DNA from: G025836975 sp040391135
GTDB taxonomy: Bacteria; Pseudomonadota; Gammaproteobacteria; Burkholderiales; Burkholderiaceae_B
Reading direction: 5' to 3'
NCBI GenBank assembly: GCA_040391135.1
Contig: JBEBYL010000001.1
Span: 248,001 to 312,000, forward strand
DNA: 64,000 nt
The position numbers were made by a program, and so were the translations under genes. The notes beneath the pieces are model-generated. The model worked only from the letters and a program-made list of their open reading frames with translations. It did not search any database and was not told the DNA's origin. This document shows, one piece after another, positions 27,203 through 35,189 of the stretch (position 1 is its first letter; each line of letters begins with the position of its first letter).

Positions 27203-28120
27203 ATGCACACATTGAAAACCACCTTGGAGCAATGGCGCGTCCTGCAAGCCATCGTCGAACATGGCGGCTACGCCCAAGCGGCGGAGGCCCTGCATCGCAG
27301 CCAATCGTCCGTCAGCTATATGGCGGCTCGCCTGCAGCAGCAGGTCGGGGTGCCGCTGTTGACGATAGAAGGGCGCAAGGCCAGGCTGACCGAGAGCGGC
27401 AAGGCATTGCTGGCGCAAGCATCGGATCTGCTCAGCGATGCCTCCAAGCTGGAACAAAGGGCGGCTCAGTTGGAGCGCGGCTGGGAGGCCGAGCTTAGGC
27501 TGGTGGTCGATGCGGCGTTGCCCACGCCCTTGCTATTGCAAGCCTTGACGCAATTCACGCAGGTGGCGGGACAGACGCGTCTGCAACTGACCGAGGTGGT
27601 GCTCTCCGGTGCCGAGGAAGCCCTGGCCGGGCAGCGCGCCGATATTCTGGTCGGCACGCGCGTCCCTGCCGGCTATCTGGGCGATCTCTTGCTGGATGTG
27701 GATTTCATCGCTGTGGCGCATCCGTCGCATGCGCTGCACCGCTTGGGGCGGGAATTGGCCGGCGATGACCTTAGACGCGAGATGCAAGTGGTGCTGCGCG
27801 ATTCGGGCACGATAAGGCCGCGCGATGAAGGCTGGCTGGGTTCCACCCAACGCTGGACGGTAAGCAGCCTGGAGACTTCGGCGGCGATGGTGGCCGACGG
27901 CCTGGGTTTTGCCTGGTTGCCGCGCCACCTGATACAACGACGCCTGGACGAAGGCGCTCTTTGGCCGTTGCCATTGACCGAAGGCCAGGTGCGCCGGGTG
28001 TCGCTATACCTGACCTTCGGCAATCAGGAACAGGCCGGGCCGGCTGCCCGTCACCTGGCGCAGGTGTTAAGCCAGGCAGCGCGCCATCATGCGGCGTCGG
28101 CTGCAAACGCCTTGCGATAG
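27203..28120 (+). CDS. LysR-family regulator, divergent from pirin
   Basis: A 305-residue transcription factor. The N-terminal helix-turn-helix spans about residues 5-65 with GGYAQAAEALHRSQSSVSYMAARLQQQVG; the remainder is the effector-binding domain, including VRRVSLYLTFG near the end. It probably controls the pirin gene and itself from the shared control region. The last 34 bases overlap the 3' end of the convergent MFS gene. The effector is unknown. Confidence 0.88.
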   Translation: MHTLKTTLEQWRVLQAIVEHGGYAQAAEALHRSQSSVSYMAARLQQQVGVPLLTIEGRKARLTESGKALLAQASDLLSDASKLEQRAAQLERGWEAELRLVVDAALPTPLLLQALTQFTQVAGQTRLQLTEVVLSGAEEALAGQRADILVGTRVPAGYLGDLLLDVDFIAVAHPSHALHRLGRELAGDDLRREMQVVLRDSGTIRPRDEGWLGSTQRWTVSSLETSAAMVADGLGFAWLPRHLIQRRLDEGALWPLPLTEGQVRRVSLYLTFGNQEQAGPAARHLAQVLSQAARHHAASAANALR

Positions 28121-29295
28121 CGCCATAGCAGCCACAGGCAGATGCCGGCGGGCACGATCAATGATGCGAAGGCAAGGCCGTAGCTGCCGAAAGCACTGGC
28201 TATCAAGCCGAAAATCGGGGGCCCGATGACGATGCCCAGGAAGGTCATGGACAGCGTTCCGCCGGTGGCGATGCTGGCTTGCCCGGGCGGCGCCTGGCGC
28301 GCGACTTCGGCCAGATAGACGCCATTCCAGCCTACGGCGCTGCTGCCGAACAGGGACAGCACGATCAAGGTCAGCGCTTGCGAGTCGAAGTACTGCAGGA
28401 ACGGGGTCGCCAGGGAACATATGGCTATCAGTACGGCCAGCAGGCCCAGCATGGCGATAGGGCCCAGGTAGCGGTCCGATAGATAGCCCCACAACAGCCG
28501 CCCGGCCACACCCGCCGCCTGGGCGACGGCCAGTGTGAATCCGGCCACGATCAATCCCATGCCCAGGTCATCGTGCAGGAACGTCACCATATAGGTGACC
28601 AAAGACAGCTGGGTAATTGAAAACATGAAGGACACGGCCGCCAGGACGGCCAGGCTGCGCTGGCTGAATACCAGGCGCAGCGGAGCCGCCAGCCCATTGC
28701 CGAATGACACGGCTTGGGTTCTATCCTTGTCGGCATCCAGGTCCGCGCACAAAGGCTGGATCGCCACGGCGCACAACAGGGTGACGGCGGCGATGGTCAG
28801 AAAGGCCGCCTGCCAGCCGGCGAGGTCGGCCAGGCCCGGCACAATGACGCCGGCCAGCACCCCGCCCAGCGGCACGCCGGTCTGCTTGATGGAAAATACA
28901 AAGGACATGCGGTGCGCCGGTGTGCTGCGCGCCAGTAAATGCGAACTTGCCGGCGTAATGGGACCATAGCCCAGGCCCACGAATACCGCCCCGAACGCCG
29001 TGGCGATGGGCGATTCGATGGCGCATAGCGCAACGCCCACGGCGCACAATATCAGCCCCAGCTGGCTGGCCCGTATGGCGCCGTAGCGGCGTACGACCCC
29101 GCCCGACAGCAAGCTGGCCGCCATGGCGCCGGCATAGGCGAAGGCAATATACAAGCCCAGATACACCGTCGAAATTCCCAGCGCCTGGGCAACGGTCGGA
29201 GCCACCACCGGCAAGGTCAACAGGCACATGGCCACCAGGGACTGCACCGTCAGGGTGGCGACGAGTACCACGGTCGCCGATATGGGTTTGCTCAT
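28087..29295 (-). CDS. MFS transporter
   Basis: A 402-residue major facilitator protein of about twelve helices. The loop between helices 2 and 3 reads SGGVVRRYGAIRAS, and the central loop includes the usual charged stretch. The style is that of the CynX/NimT or sugar-phosphate-like MFS groups, but the substrate cannot be named. ATG 29295 is placed just before helix 1; a longer TTG start at 29388 is possible but adds polar sequence without family likeness. Its 3' end overlaps the LysR gene by 34 bases; it is divergent from nadE. Confidence 0.82.
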   Translation of the reverse strand: MSKPISATVVLVATLTVQSLVAMCLLTLPVVAPTVAQALGISTVYLGLYIAFAYAGAMAASLLSGGVVRRYGAIRASQLGLILCAVGVALCAIESPIATAFGAVFVGLGYGPITPASSHLLARSTPAHRMSFVFSIKQTGVPLGGVLAGVIVPGLADLAGWQAAFLTIAAVTLLCAVAIQPLCADLDADKDRTQAVSFGNGLAAPLRLVFSQRSLAVLAAVSFMFSITQLSLVTYMVTFLHDDLGMGLIVAGFTLAVAQAAGVAGRLLWGYLSDRYLGPIAMLGLLAVLIAICSLATPFLQYFDSQALTLIVLSLFGSSAVGWNGVYLAEVARQAPPGQASIATGGTLSMTFLGIVIGPPIFGLIASAFGSYGLAFASLIVPAGICLWLLWRYRKAFAADAA

Positions 29296-29439
29296 GCGGG
29301 AGGAAGATCCTTCTTGCTTTTTGACCAGAGGCGGCCGGATGCCATATACGGAGGCGGCACCTGTCGTATCATAATCCTTCAAGGCCAAGGCGGTTTTCCG
29401 CCAGGCTCGTCAATGGATTTCAACCGGAAGGAATAGATC

Positions 29440-30279
29440 GTGCTAACACCGGAACAGCGCGCCACGCAGCGCGACATCATCAAGGAACTGGGCGTGGATA
29501 CCGATTTCGATGCCGAGCGCGAGATTGAAAAACGGGTCAAATTCCTGGCTGATTACCTGGTGGAAACCGGCAGCAGCGCGCTGGTCCTTGGCATCAGCGG
29601 TGGCGTCGACTCGCTGGTCGGGGGCTGCCTGTCGCAGCGCGCCGCCGTCCTGGCCCGCAACCGGGGGCGCGAAGCCAGCTTTATCGCCATGCGGCTGCCA
29701 TACGGCGAGCAGCGCGACGAACACGATGCACAAGCCTCGCTGGACGTCATCCAGCCGGACAAGCAGCTTGCCGTCAACATCAAGCCGGCCAGCGACGCCA
29801 TGCTGGCCGCCCTGCTGCAGGGCGGAGCGGAATTCCGCGACGACAGGCAGCAGGACTTCCTGTTGGGCAACATCAAGGCCCGTCAGCGGATGATCGCGCA
29901 ATACGCGGTTGCCGGCGCGCATCGCGGACTGGTCGTCGGAACCGACCATGCCGCTGAAGCGTTGATGGGTTTTTTCACCAAATTCGGCGATGGGGCGGCC
30001 GACCTTACGCCGCTTGCGGGTCTGAACAAGCGGCGCGTCCGCGCTCTGGCCAGCGCCATGGGCGCTCCCGAGGCCCTGGTCATGAAAATCCCCACAGCCG
30101 ACCTGGAATCGCTTTCGCCGCTGAAGCCTGATGAAGATGCTTTCGGGGTGACTTACGGTGAAATCGACGATTTCCTGGAAGGGAAGGACGTTTCCCTGGA
30201 AGCCTTCGAGATCATTGTGCGCACGCATCGGAATTCGGCGCATAAAAGAGCCTTGCCATATTTCCCCTCCTCAAGCTAG
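29440..30279 (+). CDS. nadE: NAD+ synthetase, ammonia-dependent
   Basis: A 279-residue enzyme that amidates deamido-NAD+ to NAD+ using ammonia and ATP. The PP-loop SGGVDS is near residue 52, RMPLYGEQ-like RLPYGEQRDE follows, and GTDHAAEALMGFFTKFGDGAADLTPLAGLNKR near 165-200 is the ligand-binding stretch of the family. There is no glutaminase domain, so it is the single-domain form. The start is GTG 29440, supported by GGAAGGAA about ten bases before it. It stands alone, followed by a MarR-GNAT gene. Confidence 0.95.
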   Translation: MLTPEQRATQRDIIKELGVDTDFDAEREIEKRVKFLADYLVETGSSALVLGISGGVDSLVGGCLSQRAAVLARNRGREASFIAMRLPYGEQRDEHDAQASLDVIQPDKQLAVNIKPASDAMLAALLQGGAEFRDDRQQDFLLGNIKARQRMIAQYAVAGAHRGLVVGTDHAAEALMGFFTKFGDGAADLTPLAGLNKRRVRALASAMGAPEALVMKIPTADLESLSPLKPDEDAFGVTYGEIDDFLEGKDVSLEAFEIIVRTHRNSAHKRALPYFPSSS

Positions 30280-30330
30280 TTGATTTAGGCAACTAAAAGC
30301 TTGACAATGGCATTCATTCAGGAGAATGCC
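30277..30330. promoter_or_regulatory. Two palindromes before the MarR-GNAT gene: probable operator and ribosome-site hairpin
   Basis: The first is TAGTTG/CAACTA (30277-30282 with 30290-30295), the form of a MarR-family operator. The second is GGCATTC/GAATGCC (30309-30315 with 30324-30330); its loop and right arm contain the GGAG ribosome site (30321-30324), and it ends at the base before ATG 30331. TTGACA (30301-30306) lies between them and could be a -35 box. This points to control by the encoded regulator of its own gene. Confidence 0.65.
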
Positions 30331-31266
30331 ATGTCGCCAGAGTCCGATGTCCTTGAACGGCAAATTGCCGCCGTCCGCGGTTTCAGCCGCTTCTATACGC
30401 GCCAATTAGGGCTGCTCAACAAAGGCTTGTACAAAACGCGGTATTCCTTGACCGAAGCGCGGGTCATCTTCGAGCTGGCGCAACGGGACGGCCTGACCGC
30501 CAGCGACCTGGCGCGCGTGCTGAGCCTGGATGCCGGCTATTTAAGCCGGCTGCTCAAGAAGTTCCACACCATGGATCTGCTGCAGCGCAGCGCCTCGCCG
30601 CAAGACGGGCGGCAGGCCGTGCTGTCCCTGACGGCTCAGGGGCAAGAGCTCTTTCAGGAGTTGAACCGATATTCCCACGACGAGGTGGCGGGCATGCTGT
30701 CGGAGCTGTCCGAGGACGAGCGTCAATCGCTGGCCGATGCCATGCGCAAAGTGCAGCGCCTGCTGGGGGATGGGGATGCCTCTGAAGCGCCTTGCATTAT
30801 CCGTTCGCTTGAGCCGGGGGATATCGGCTGGATCACGCGCCAGCAGGGGCTGCTCTATTATCGGGAATACGGCTGGGACATCCGCTTTGAAGCGCTGGTC
30901 GCCGAAATACTTTCCCATTTCGTCAGCTCGTTCGACGAGCGCTGGGAACGCGCCTGGGTGGTTGAAAAAGAAGGCAAGGCAGTCGGCTCGGTGTTTGTGG
31001 TGAAGGAGTCGGAGACCGTGGCCAAGCTGCGCCTGCTGTATGTGGACCAGTCGGCGCGCGGCCTGGGCCTGGGCCGCCGCCTGGTGGACGAATGCATAGC
31101 GTTCGCGCGCTCCAGGCATTACAGCAAGCTTACCTTGTGGACCAACGATGTGCTGGTGTCGGCGCGGCGCATATACCAGGCGGCGGGCTTCAGGCTGGTT
31201 CGCGAAGAGCGGCATCATTCCTTCGGAAAAGACCTGGTCGGCCAGCACTGGGACCTTGATTTGTGA
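30331..31266 (+). CDS. MarR regulator fused to a GNAT acetyltransferase domain
   Basis: A 311-residue two-domain protein. Residues 1-145 form a MarR-type winged helix (TEARVIFELAQRDG, SDLARVLSLDAGYLSRLLKKF, and a DGRQAVLSLTAQG wing). Residues 155-311 are a GNAT fold with the acetyl-CoA loop RLLYVDQSARGLGLGRRLV near 230 and a YQAAGFRLV end. Such fusions are known in proteobacteria and actinobacteria, but the acetylated substrate is mostly unknown. ATG 30331 has GGAG six bases before it; longer in-frame starts (30301, 30307) overlap the operator. The stop overlaps the next gene by one base, so the exporter is probably under its control. Confidence 0.9.
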   Translation: MSPESDVLERQIAAVRGFSRFYTRQLGLLNKGLYKTRYSLTEARVIFELAQRDGLTASDLARVLSLDAGYLSRLLKKFHTMDLLQRSASPQDGRQAVLSLTAQGQELFQELNRYSHDEVAGMLSELSEDERQSLADAMRKVQRLLGDGDASEAPCIIRSLEPGDIGWITRQQGLLYYREYGWDIRFEALVAEILSHFVSSFDERWERAWVVEKEGKAVGSVFVVKESETVAKLRLLYVDQSARGLGLGRRLVDECIAFARSRHYSKLTLWTNDVLVSARRIYQAAGFRLVREERHHSFGKDLVGQHWDLDL

Positions 31267-32135
31267 TGCCGCCGCGCGAAGCGCTGGCACTGGCCGCCGC
31301 CGCGGCAACCGGCGTGCAGGTGGGCGCCGCCATGGTGGCAACCCGCTATGTGGTCCATGACATCGGACCCCTGTCGCTGGGCCTGTTGCGCTATGCCATC
31401 GCCTTGTTATGCCTTCTGCCATTCGTTGCAATCCGCCGGCGGGTGCGCTACGCCGGGCGCGATCTGCTGGCCATCATCGGTCTGGGCATTGTCCAGTTTG
31501 CCGTTCTTATCATCTTGATCAATCTGGGCTTGCAGTACATCAGCTCGACCCGGGCGGCCTTGCTGTTTGCCACGATGCCGCTGTTGACCATGGTGGTCGC
31601 CGCCGCGGTCGGGAGCGAAAGCCTGAGCGTGCCCAAGACGGTGGGCGCCGTGCTTGCCCTGGCGGGCGTTGCCGCCACGCTGGGCGAGAATCTGCTTGCG
31701 GGGTCGGGGCGCAATGAATGGACGGGCATTGCGATGGTGCTGGGCGCGGCGCTTTGCGGAGCTGCCTGTTCCGTCTGCTACCGTCCTTACCTTGCCCGAT
31801 ACCCGACCTTGTCCCTGGCCACCGTTGCCATGCTGGCTTCGGTCGTGTTCCTGGCCGTGCTGGCGCAGACCGAAGGCTTTTTCACGCAATGGCCTTCCCT
31901 GCATGCCAAGGGATGGGCCGCCGTGGTGTTTATCGGCATCTCCAGCGGCTCGGGCTACATGCTGCTGCTGTGGGCGCTCAAGCATGCCAGCCCCACGCGC
32001 GTCACCGTTTTTCTGTCGCTCAGTCCCGTAACCGCCGCTTGGCTGGGTGTGGCGTTCCTGGGTGAATCGATCACGCCCGGCATTGTGCTGGGCATGCTTG
32101 GTGTCGCCGGCGGCTTGTGGGCCGCGACCCGTTAA
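31266..32135 (+). CDS. EamA-family drug/metabolite exporter
   Basis: A 289-residue membrane protein with ten hydrophobic helices in two similar halves, the DMT/EamA layout. The first half has the LSLGLLRYAIALLCLLPF helix typical of the family, the second has ASPTRVTVFLSLSPVTAAWLGVAFLGE near residue 245. The start ATG overlaps the stop of the MarR-GNAT gene (TGATG), so both are read together; the exporter is the likely target of that regulator. The exported compound is unknown. Confidence 0.87.
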   Translation: MPPREALALAAAAATGVQVGAAMVATRYVVHDIGPLSLGLLRYAIALLCLLPFVAIRRRVRYAGRDLLAIIGLGIVQFAVLIILINLGLQYISSTRAALLFATMPLLTMVVAAAVGSESLSVPKTVGAVLALAGVAATLGENLLAGSGRNEWTGIAMVLGAALCGAACSVCYRPYLARYPTLSLATVAMLASVVFLAVLAQTEGFFTQWPSLHAKGWAAVVFIGISSGSGYMLLLWALKHASPTRVTVFLSLSPVTAAWLGVAFLGESITPGIVLGMLGVAGGLWAATR

Positions 32136-32182
32136 AGCGGGCCGCGCGGCATGGCGGCGCTGGGCTTGTCACACAATAGTCA

Positions 32183-32188
32183 TATAAT
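32183..32188 (+). promoter_or_regulatory. Possible -10 box of the TSUP gene
   Basis: A perfect TATAAT stands 37 bases before the TTG start at 32226. No good -35 lies at the usual 16-18 bases; TTGTCA at 32166-32171 is too close (11 bases). The call rests on the -10 alone. Confidence 0.35.
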
Positions 32189-32225
32189 CTGGCGCTATCT
32201 TCTTCGCGCAACCCGGTAAGTAATC

Positions 32226-32969
32226 TTGCAAATCGCTCTCCTGTCCATATTGGCTGTCTCGGTGTTGGGCACATCGTTCGTCTCCGGCGTATTCGGGATG
32301 GCGGGCGGCATGATACTCATGGGCATCCTGATCGCCTACCTGCCGGTTTCCGCCGCCATGGTGCTGCATGGCACGGCGCAAATGACGTCCAATGGATGGC
32401 GAGCGCTGCTGTGGCGGCGCCATACGCATTACGGAATTTTCGGCCGCTACATTCTGGGGCTGCTGACGGCGGGGCTGCTGTTCGCCTTCGTCGGCTTCGT
32501 GCCCGATCGGGCCATGGTCCTGATCGCCCTGGGCATCATTCCTTTTCTGGCTGTGCTGATCCCCGCCCGATTCGTACCGCAGGCCAACAGCCGCTTTGGC
32601 GCGGAGGCTTGCGGCTTCATGAACACCTGCATGCAGTTCATTGCCGGCGTGTCGGGGCCTTTGCTGGATGTGTTCTTCGTGCGCTGCCATATGGACAGGC
32701 GCAGCGTAGTGGCGACCAAGGCCGCCTGCCAGACTTTCTCGCATCTGGCCAAGCTTATCTACTTCACCCACATCATGGGCGGCGACAGCGAGGTCGAGCG
32801 CTGGGCGATGGCGGTGGCCATCGCGATGGCCATCCTGGGCACCAGCTTGAGCAAGTTCGTATTGGAAAAGCTGACCGATCATCAGTTCCGGCGCTGGACA
32901 CAGGCTCTGGTGATGACGATAGGCGTGGTCTATCTCTCGCAGGGCGCCTACGTTCTCCTTACCCGCTGA
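32226..32969 (+). CDS. TSUP (TauE/SafE) family transporter
   Basis: A 247-residue membrane protein with about seven to eight helices. The two TSUP repeat motifs are visible: the N-terminal FVSGVFGMAGGMILMG and the central FMNTCMQFIAGVSGPLLDVFFV. Members export sulfite, sulfoacetate or other small sulfur- and carbon-containing anions; the substrate here is not known. The start is TTG 32226, which keeps the complete first helix; GGTAAG is 7-12 bases upstream. No ATG gives a complete first helix. Convergent with the PncC gene. Confidence 0.8.
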   Translation: MQIALLSILAVSVLGTSFVSGVFGMAGGMILMGILIAYLPVSAAMVLHGTAQMTSNGWRALLWRRHTHYGIFGRYILGLLTAGLLFAFVGFVPDRAMVLIALGIIPFLAVLIPARFVPQANSRFGAEACGFMNTCMQFIAGVSGPLLDVFFVRCHMDRRSVVATKAACQTFSHLAKLIYFTHIMGGDSEVERWAMAVAIAMAILGTSLSKFVLEKLTDHQFRRWTQALVMTIGVVYLSQGAYVLLTR

Positions 32970-32973
32970 CGCA

Positions 32974-33510
32974 TCAACCCGATCGCGGGTCGGCCGCGCT
33001 CTTGGCCTGGATCAGAAAATAATGAGGGATGCGTTCCAGCGCATACCGGGCAGCGGCGGTCCGAATTTCCGTCCTGTCCCCCGCGAACCGGCGCGTTTCG
33101 CTGAAAAGGGCCGATCGCGACGGCTGCCCGCTGGCCTCCGCCTTGAAAGCCCAAGCAAAGCATTGCGTCCCGGCCGGAATATCGCGGTCGGTGCCATCGA
33201 CGACTCCCGTATTCGAAACCGCGACATTTGCCCGGCTGTTCTTCAAGGCGCCCACGGCCATTTCCCGGGCAACCGCTTCGCTGGTCAGGTTGCAGCTCTC
33301 CAGCGTTTCGGGCTTGACCGACAGGCAGCGTTTCTTCGCCTCGGGCGAGTAGGTGACGAAAGCGCAATCCAGAAGCTGGCCCGCGCCGGGCATATCGGCC
33401 AGCGTGGCGGCGATCAGCCCGCCGGTGCAGGATTCGGCCGTTACCAGCATCAGGGAGCGATCGCACATGAAACTGGCGACGTCCTCGATGCCGGGCTGCG
33501 GGTCAGCCAC
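32974..33510 (-). CDS. CinA C-terminal domain family protein (nicotinamide-nucleotide amidase, PncC type)
   Basis: A 178-residue cytoplasmic protein with the CinA C-terminal signature AESCTGGLIAATLAD near residue 25 and GVVDGTDRDIPAGTQCFAW near 100. Stand-alone proteins of this size hydrolyse nicotinamide mononucleotide to nicotinate mononucleotide, recycling NAD breakdown products; nadE lies 3 kb away. In many members the segment after the signature is GWLTGKVVAY-like; here it is MPGAGQLLDCAFVTYS, somewhat diverged. The start is GTG 33510, eight bases inside the preceding gene, with GAAGGA as the ribosome site. Confidence 0.82.
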   Translation of the reverse strand: MADPQPGIEDVASFMCDRSLMLVTAESCTGGLIAATLADMPGAGQLLDCAFVTYSPEAKKRCLSVKPETLESCNLTSEAVAREMAVGALKNSRANVAVSNTGVVDGTDRDIPAGTQCFAWAFKAEASGQPSRSALFSETRRFAGDRTEIRTAAARYALERIPHYFLIQAKSAADPRSG

Positions 33511-34066
33511 GCTCCTTTCCTTCTTGCGCGGCCTTTTCCAGATCCTGCTCGCTCAGCATCCTTATGTCCGGGTCGGCCGTATTGTTGTCTCCGGGTGTGA
33601 ATCGCAAGCCCTGCATATAAGGCGTGGGCTTCTTGCGGCGGTAGTCGGCAAATTCCTTGGCGTAATAGCTTCGCGCCTGCTCCACGTCCTTTACGCCGGT
33701 GGCGATGTCGTGCATCAGGTTCAGCGCCAGGAAGTTCGCTTCCTCATCGTGGCAGCGCGCCGAGACTTCGCCCTTTGTGCGATTGATGACGACACTGCCG
33801 TCGAACAGGCAGGCCTCGGTCGCCTTGTCGGGCGGGAAGCGATAATCGATAACGGATTCCACCGAGTCATAGTGGGGTGCCGGAAAATCGTGTTGAGTGA
33901 CTGTCCGGGATGCGACGATCCGTTTCCAGGGACCTGGCCGATGCCAAGTGATCAGCGTATCGGTAATTTCATCCGGTTCGCCGTATTTATCGACGACCAA
34001 TTGCGCGGCCTCCTGGGCGTCTTCGGGCCAGTCCGCTATGCTGGGTGACAGGTGTCGTGTTTGCAT
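33503..34066 (-). CDS. Conserved protein of unknown function
   Basis: A 187-residue soluble protein with no signal peptide or membrane helix. It begins MQTRHLSPSIADWPEDAQ, has WHRPGPWKRIVASR and HDFPAPHYDSVE in the middle, and ends in a charged EQDLEKAAQEGKERG helix. It has the general look of a proteobacterial family often seen as 'hypothetical', with several Trp, His and Pro residues that could be a conserved core. The ribosome site GGAGGA precedes ATG 34066. It overlaps the PncC gene by eight bases, so the two are translated together; a link to NAD or nucleotide salvage is only a guess from context. Confidence 0.7.
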   Translation of the reverse strand: MQTRHLSPSIADWPEDAQEAAQLVVDKYGEPDEITDTLITWHRPGPWKRIVASRTVTQHDFPAPHYDSVESVIDYRFPPDKATEACLFDGSVVINRTKGEVSARCHDEEANFLALNLMHDIATGVKDVEQARSYYAKEFADYRRKKPTPYMQGLRFTPGDNNTADPDIRMLSEQDLEKAAQEGKERG

Positions 34067-34149
34067 GGGTTCCTCCAGGCAGTGGCAAGTCGCTTTCCGC
34101 CAGCAATCTCCGTGCCGTTTGCGGGGAACTAGCCGCTACAATCGTCCGT

Positions 34150-35076
34150 ATGGAAATCCGTCAACTTCGTTATTTCACCTGCGTGGTCGAAGCGGGCAGC
34201 ATGGGCAAGGCGGCCCGCGAACTGGGCGTGGTCACCTCGGCGCTCAGCCAGCAGATCAGCCGCCTGGAGTCCGAGCTGGCCACCCGCCTGCTGCAGCGCA
34301 CGGGCACCGGCGTCGTGCCCACCGATGCCGGCCTGGCTTTCTTCAGGCAAGCCCAGCTGGCCCTGCGCCATGTTGACGAAGCGGCTCGCGCGGCCCAGCA
34401 AGCGCGGCTTTCAGGGCACGTCAGCGTAGGCATGGCGCCCACGACATCCGCGGTCATGGGGTTGCCGCTCATGTTGGCGATGCGCGAGCGCTATCCCGAT
34501 GTGCGTTTCCATCTGGTCGAATCCCTGTCCGGGCATTTGATGAATATGCTCAATGCGCGGCAGCTGGACTTGGCCATTGTGTTCAACAGCGAGGCCGGCC
34601 GAAGGTGGTCGGTCATGCCCTTGCTGGACGAGCGCCTGTTTGTGATCGCCGTCAAGGGCTTCAAGGGATTCCCCAAGCAGAAGAAGGTCCGCTTGGCCGG
34701 CCTGACCGGTCTGCCCCTGGTCATGCCCACCAACATGCACGGATTGCGCTCCCTGCTGGCGGGGGCCATAGGCCAGCAGGACCTCAGCATCAACATTGCC
34801 ATGGAAATCGATTCGCTGGCCATGCTCATGGATGCCGTCGGCGCGGGGCTGGTGGCCACCATACAGCCCGGCGCCGCCATAGCGCGCCTGCCCGACCAGG
34901 CTTTTCTGATGTCCGAGATCTCCGATCCCGGCCTGGTGCGCCGCAATCTGCTGGTCAGCCTGTCCGACGACGAGCTTTCGCCGGCGGGGCTGGCCACACG
35001 GGTCGTGATGCGCGACGTCGCCTTGCGGCTGGTACGCGAGGGACGCTGGGTAGGGGCTTCCATTCACGAATCATGA
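34150..35076 (+). CDS. LysR-family regulator of the tricarballylate-type genes
   Basis: A 308-residue LysR protein. The helix-turn-helix covers residues 1-60 (QLRYFTCVVEAGSMGKAARELGVVTSALSQQISRLE); the rest is the effector domain with SVGMAPTTSAVMGLPLMLAMRERYPDV. ATG 34150 is the family-typical start, with MEIRQLRYF. It lies 113 bases before tcuA on the same strand, the position of TcuR in other bacteria, and close in type to the nitrogen-assimilation/TcuR LysR group. The likely effector is the acid oxidised by TcuA. Confidence 0.87.
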   Translation: MEIRQLRYFTCVVEAGSMGKAARELGVVTSALSQQISRLESELATRLLQRTGTGVVPTDAGLAFFRQAQLALRHVDEAARAAQQARLSGHVSVGMAPTTSAVMGLPLMLAMRERYPDVRFHLVESLSGHLMNMLNARQLDLAIVFNSEAGRRWSVMPLLDERLFVIAVKGFKGFPKQKKVRLAGLTGLPLVMPTNMHGLRSLLAGAIGQQDLSINIAMEIDSLAMLMDAVGAGLVATIQPGAAIARLPDQAFLMSEISDPGLVRRNLLVSLSDDELSPAGLATRVVMRDVALRLVREGRWVGASIHES

Positions 35077-35189
35077 AGGGCTGTTGCGATACATCCCACT
35101 AGCGGTCCGGGCATATTGTTTCTATTCTTGTCGTTTTGGCATGCGGCCGCTTGGCGGCGCATGCCGCTGACTAGCCCTGGAAGTGAACG

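Noticed and set aside
32166..32188. TTGTCA and TATAAT as a complete promoter
   Set aside because: The spacing of 11 bases is too short for a sigma-70 promoter; only the -10 was kept, with low confidence.
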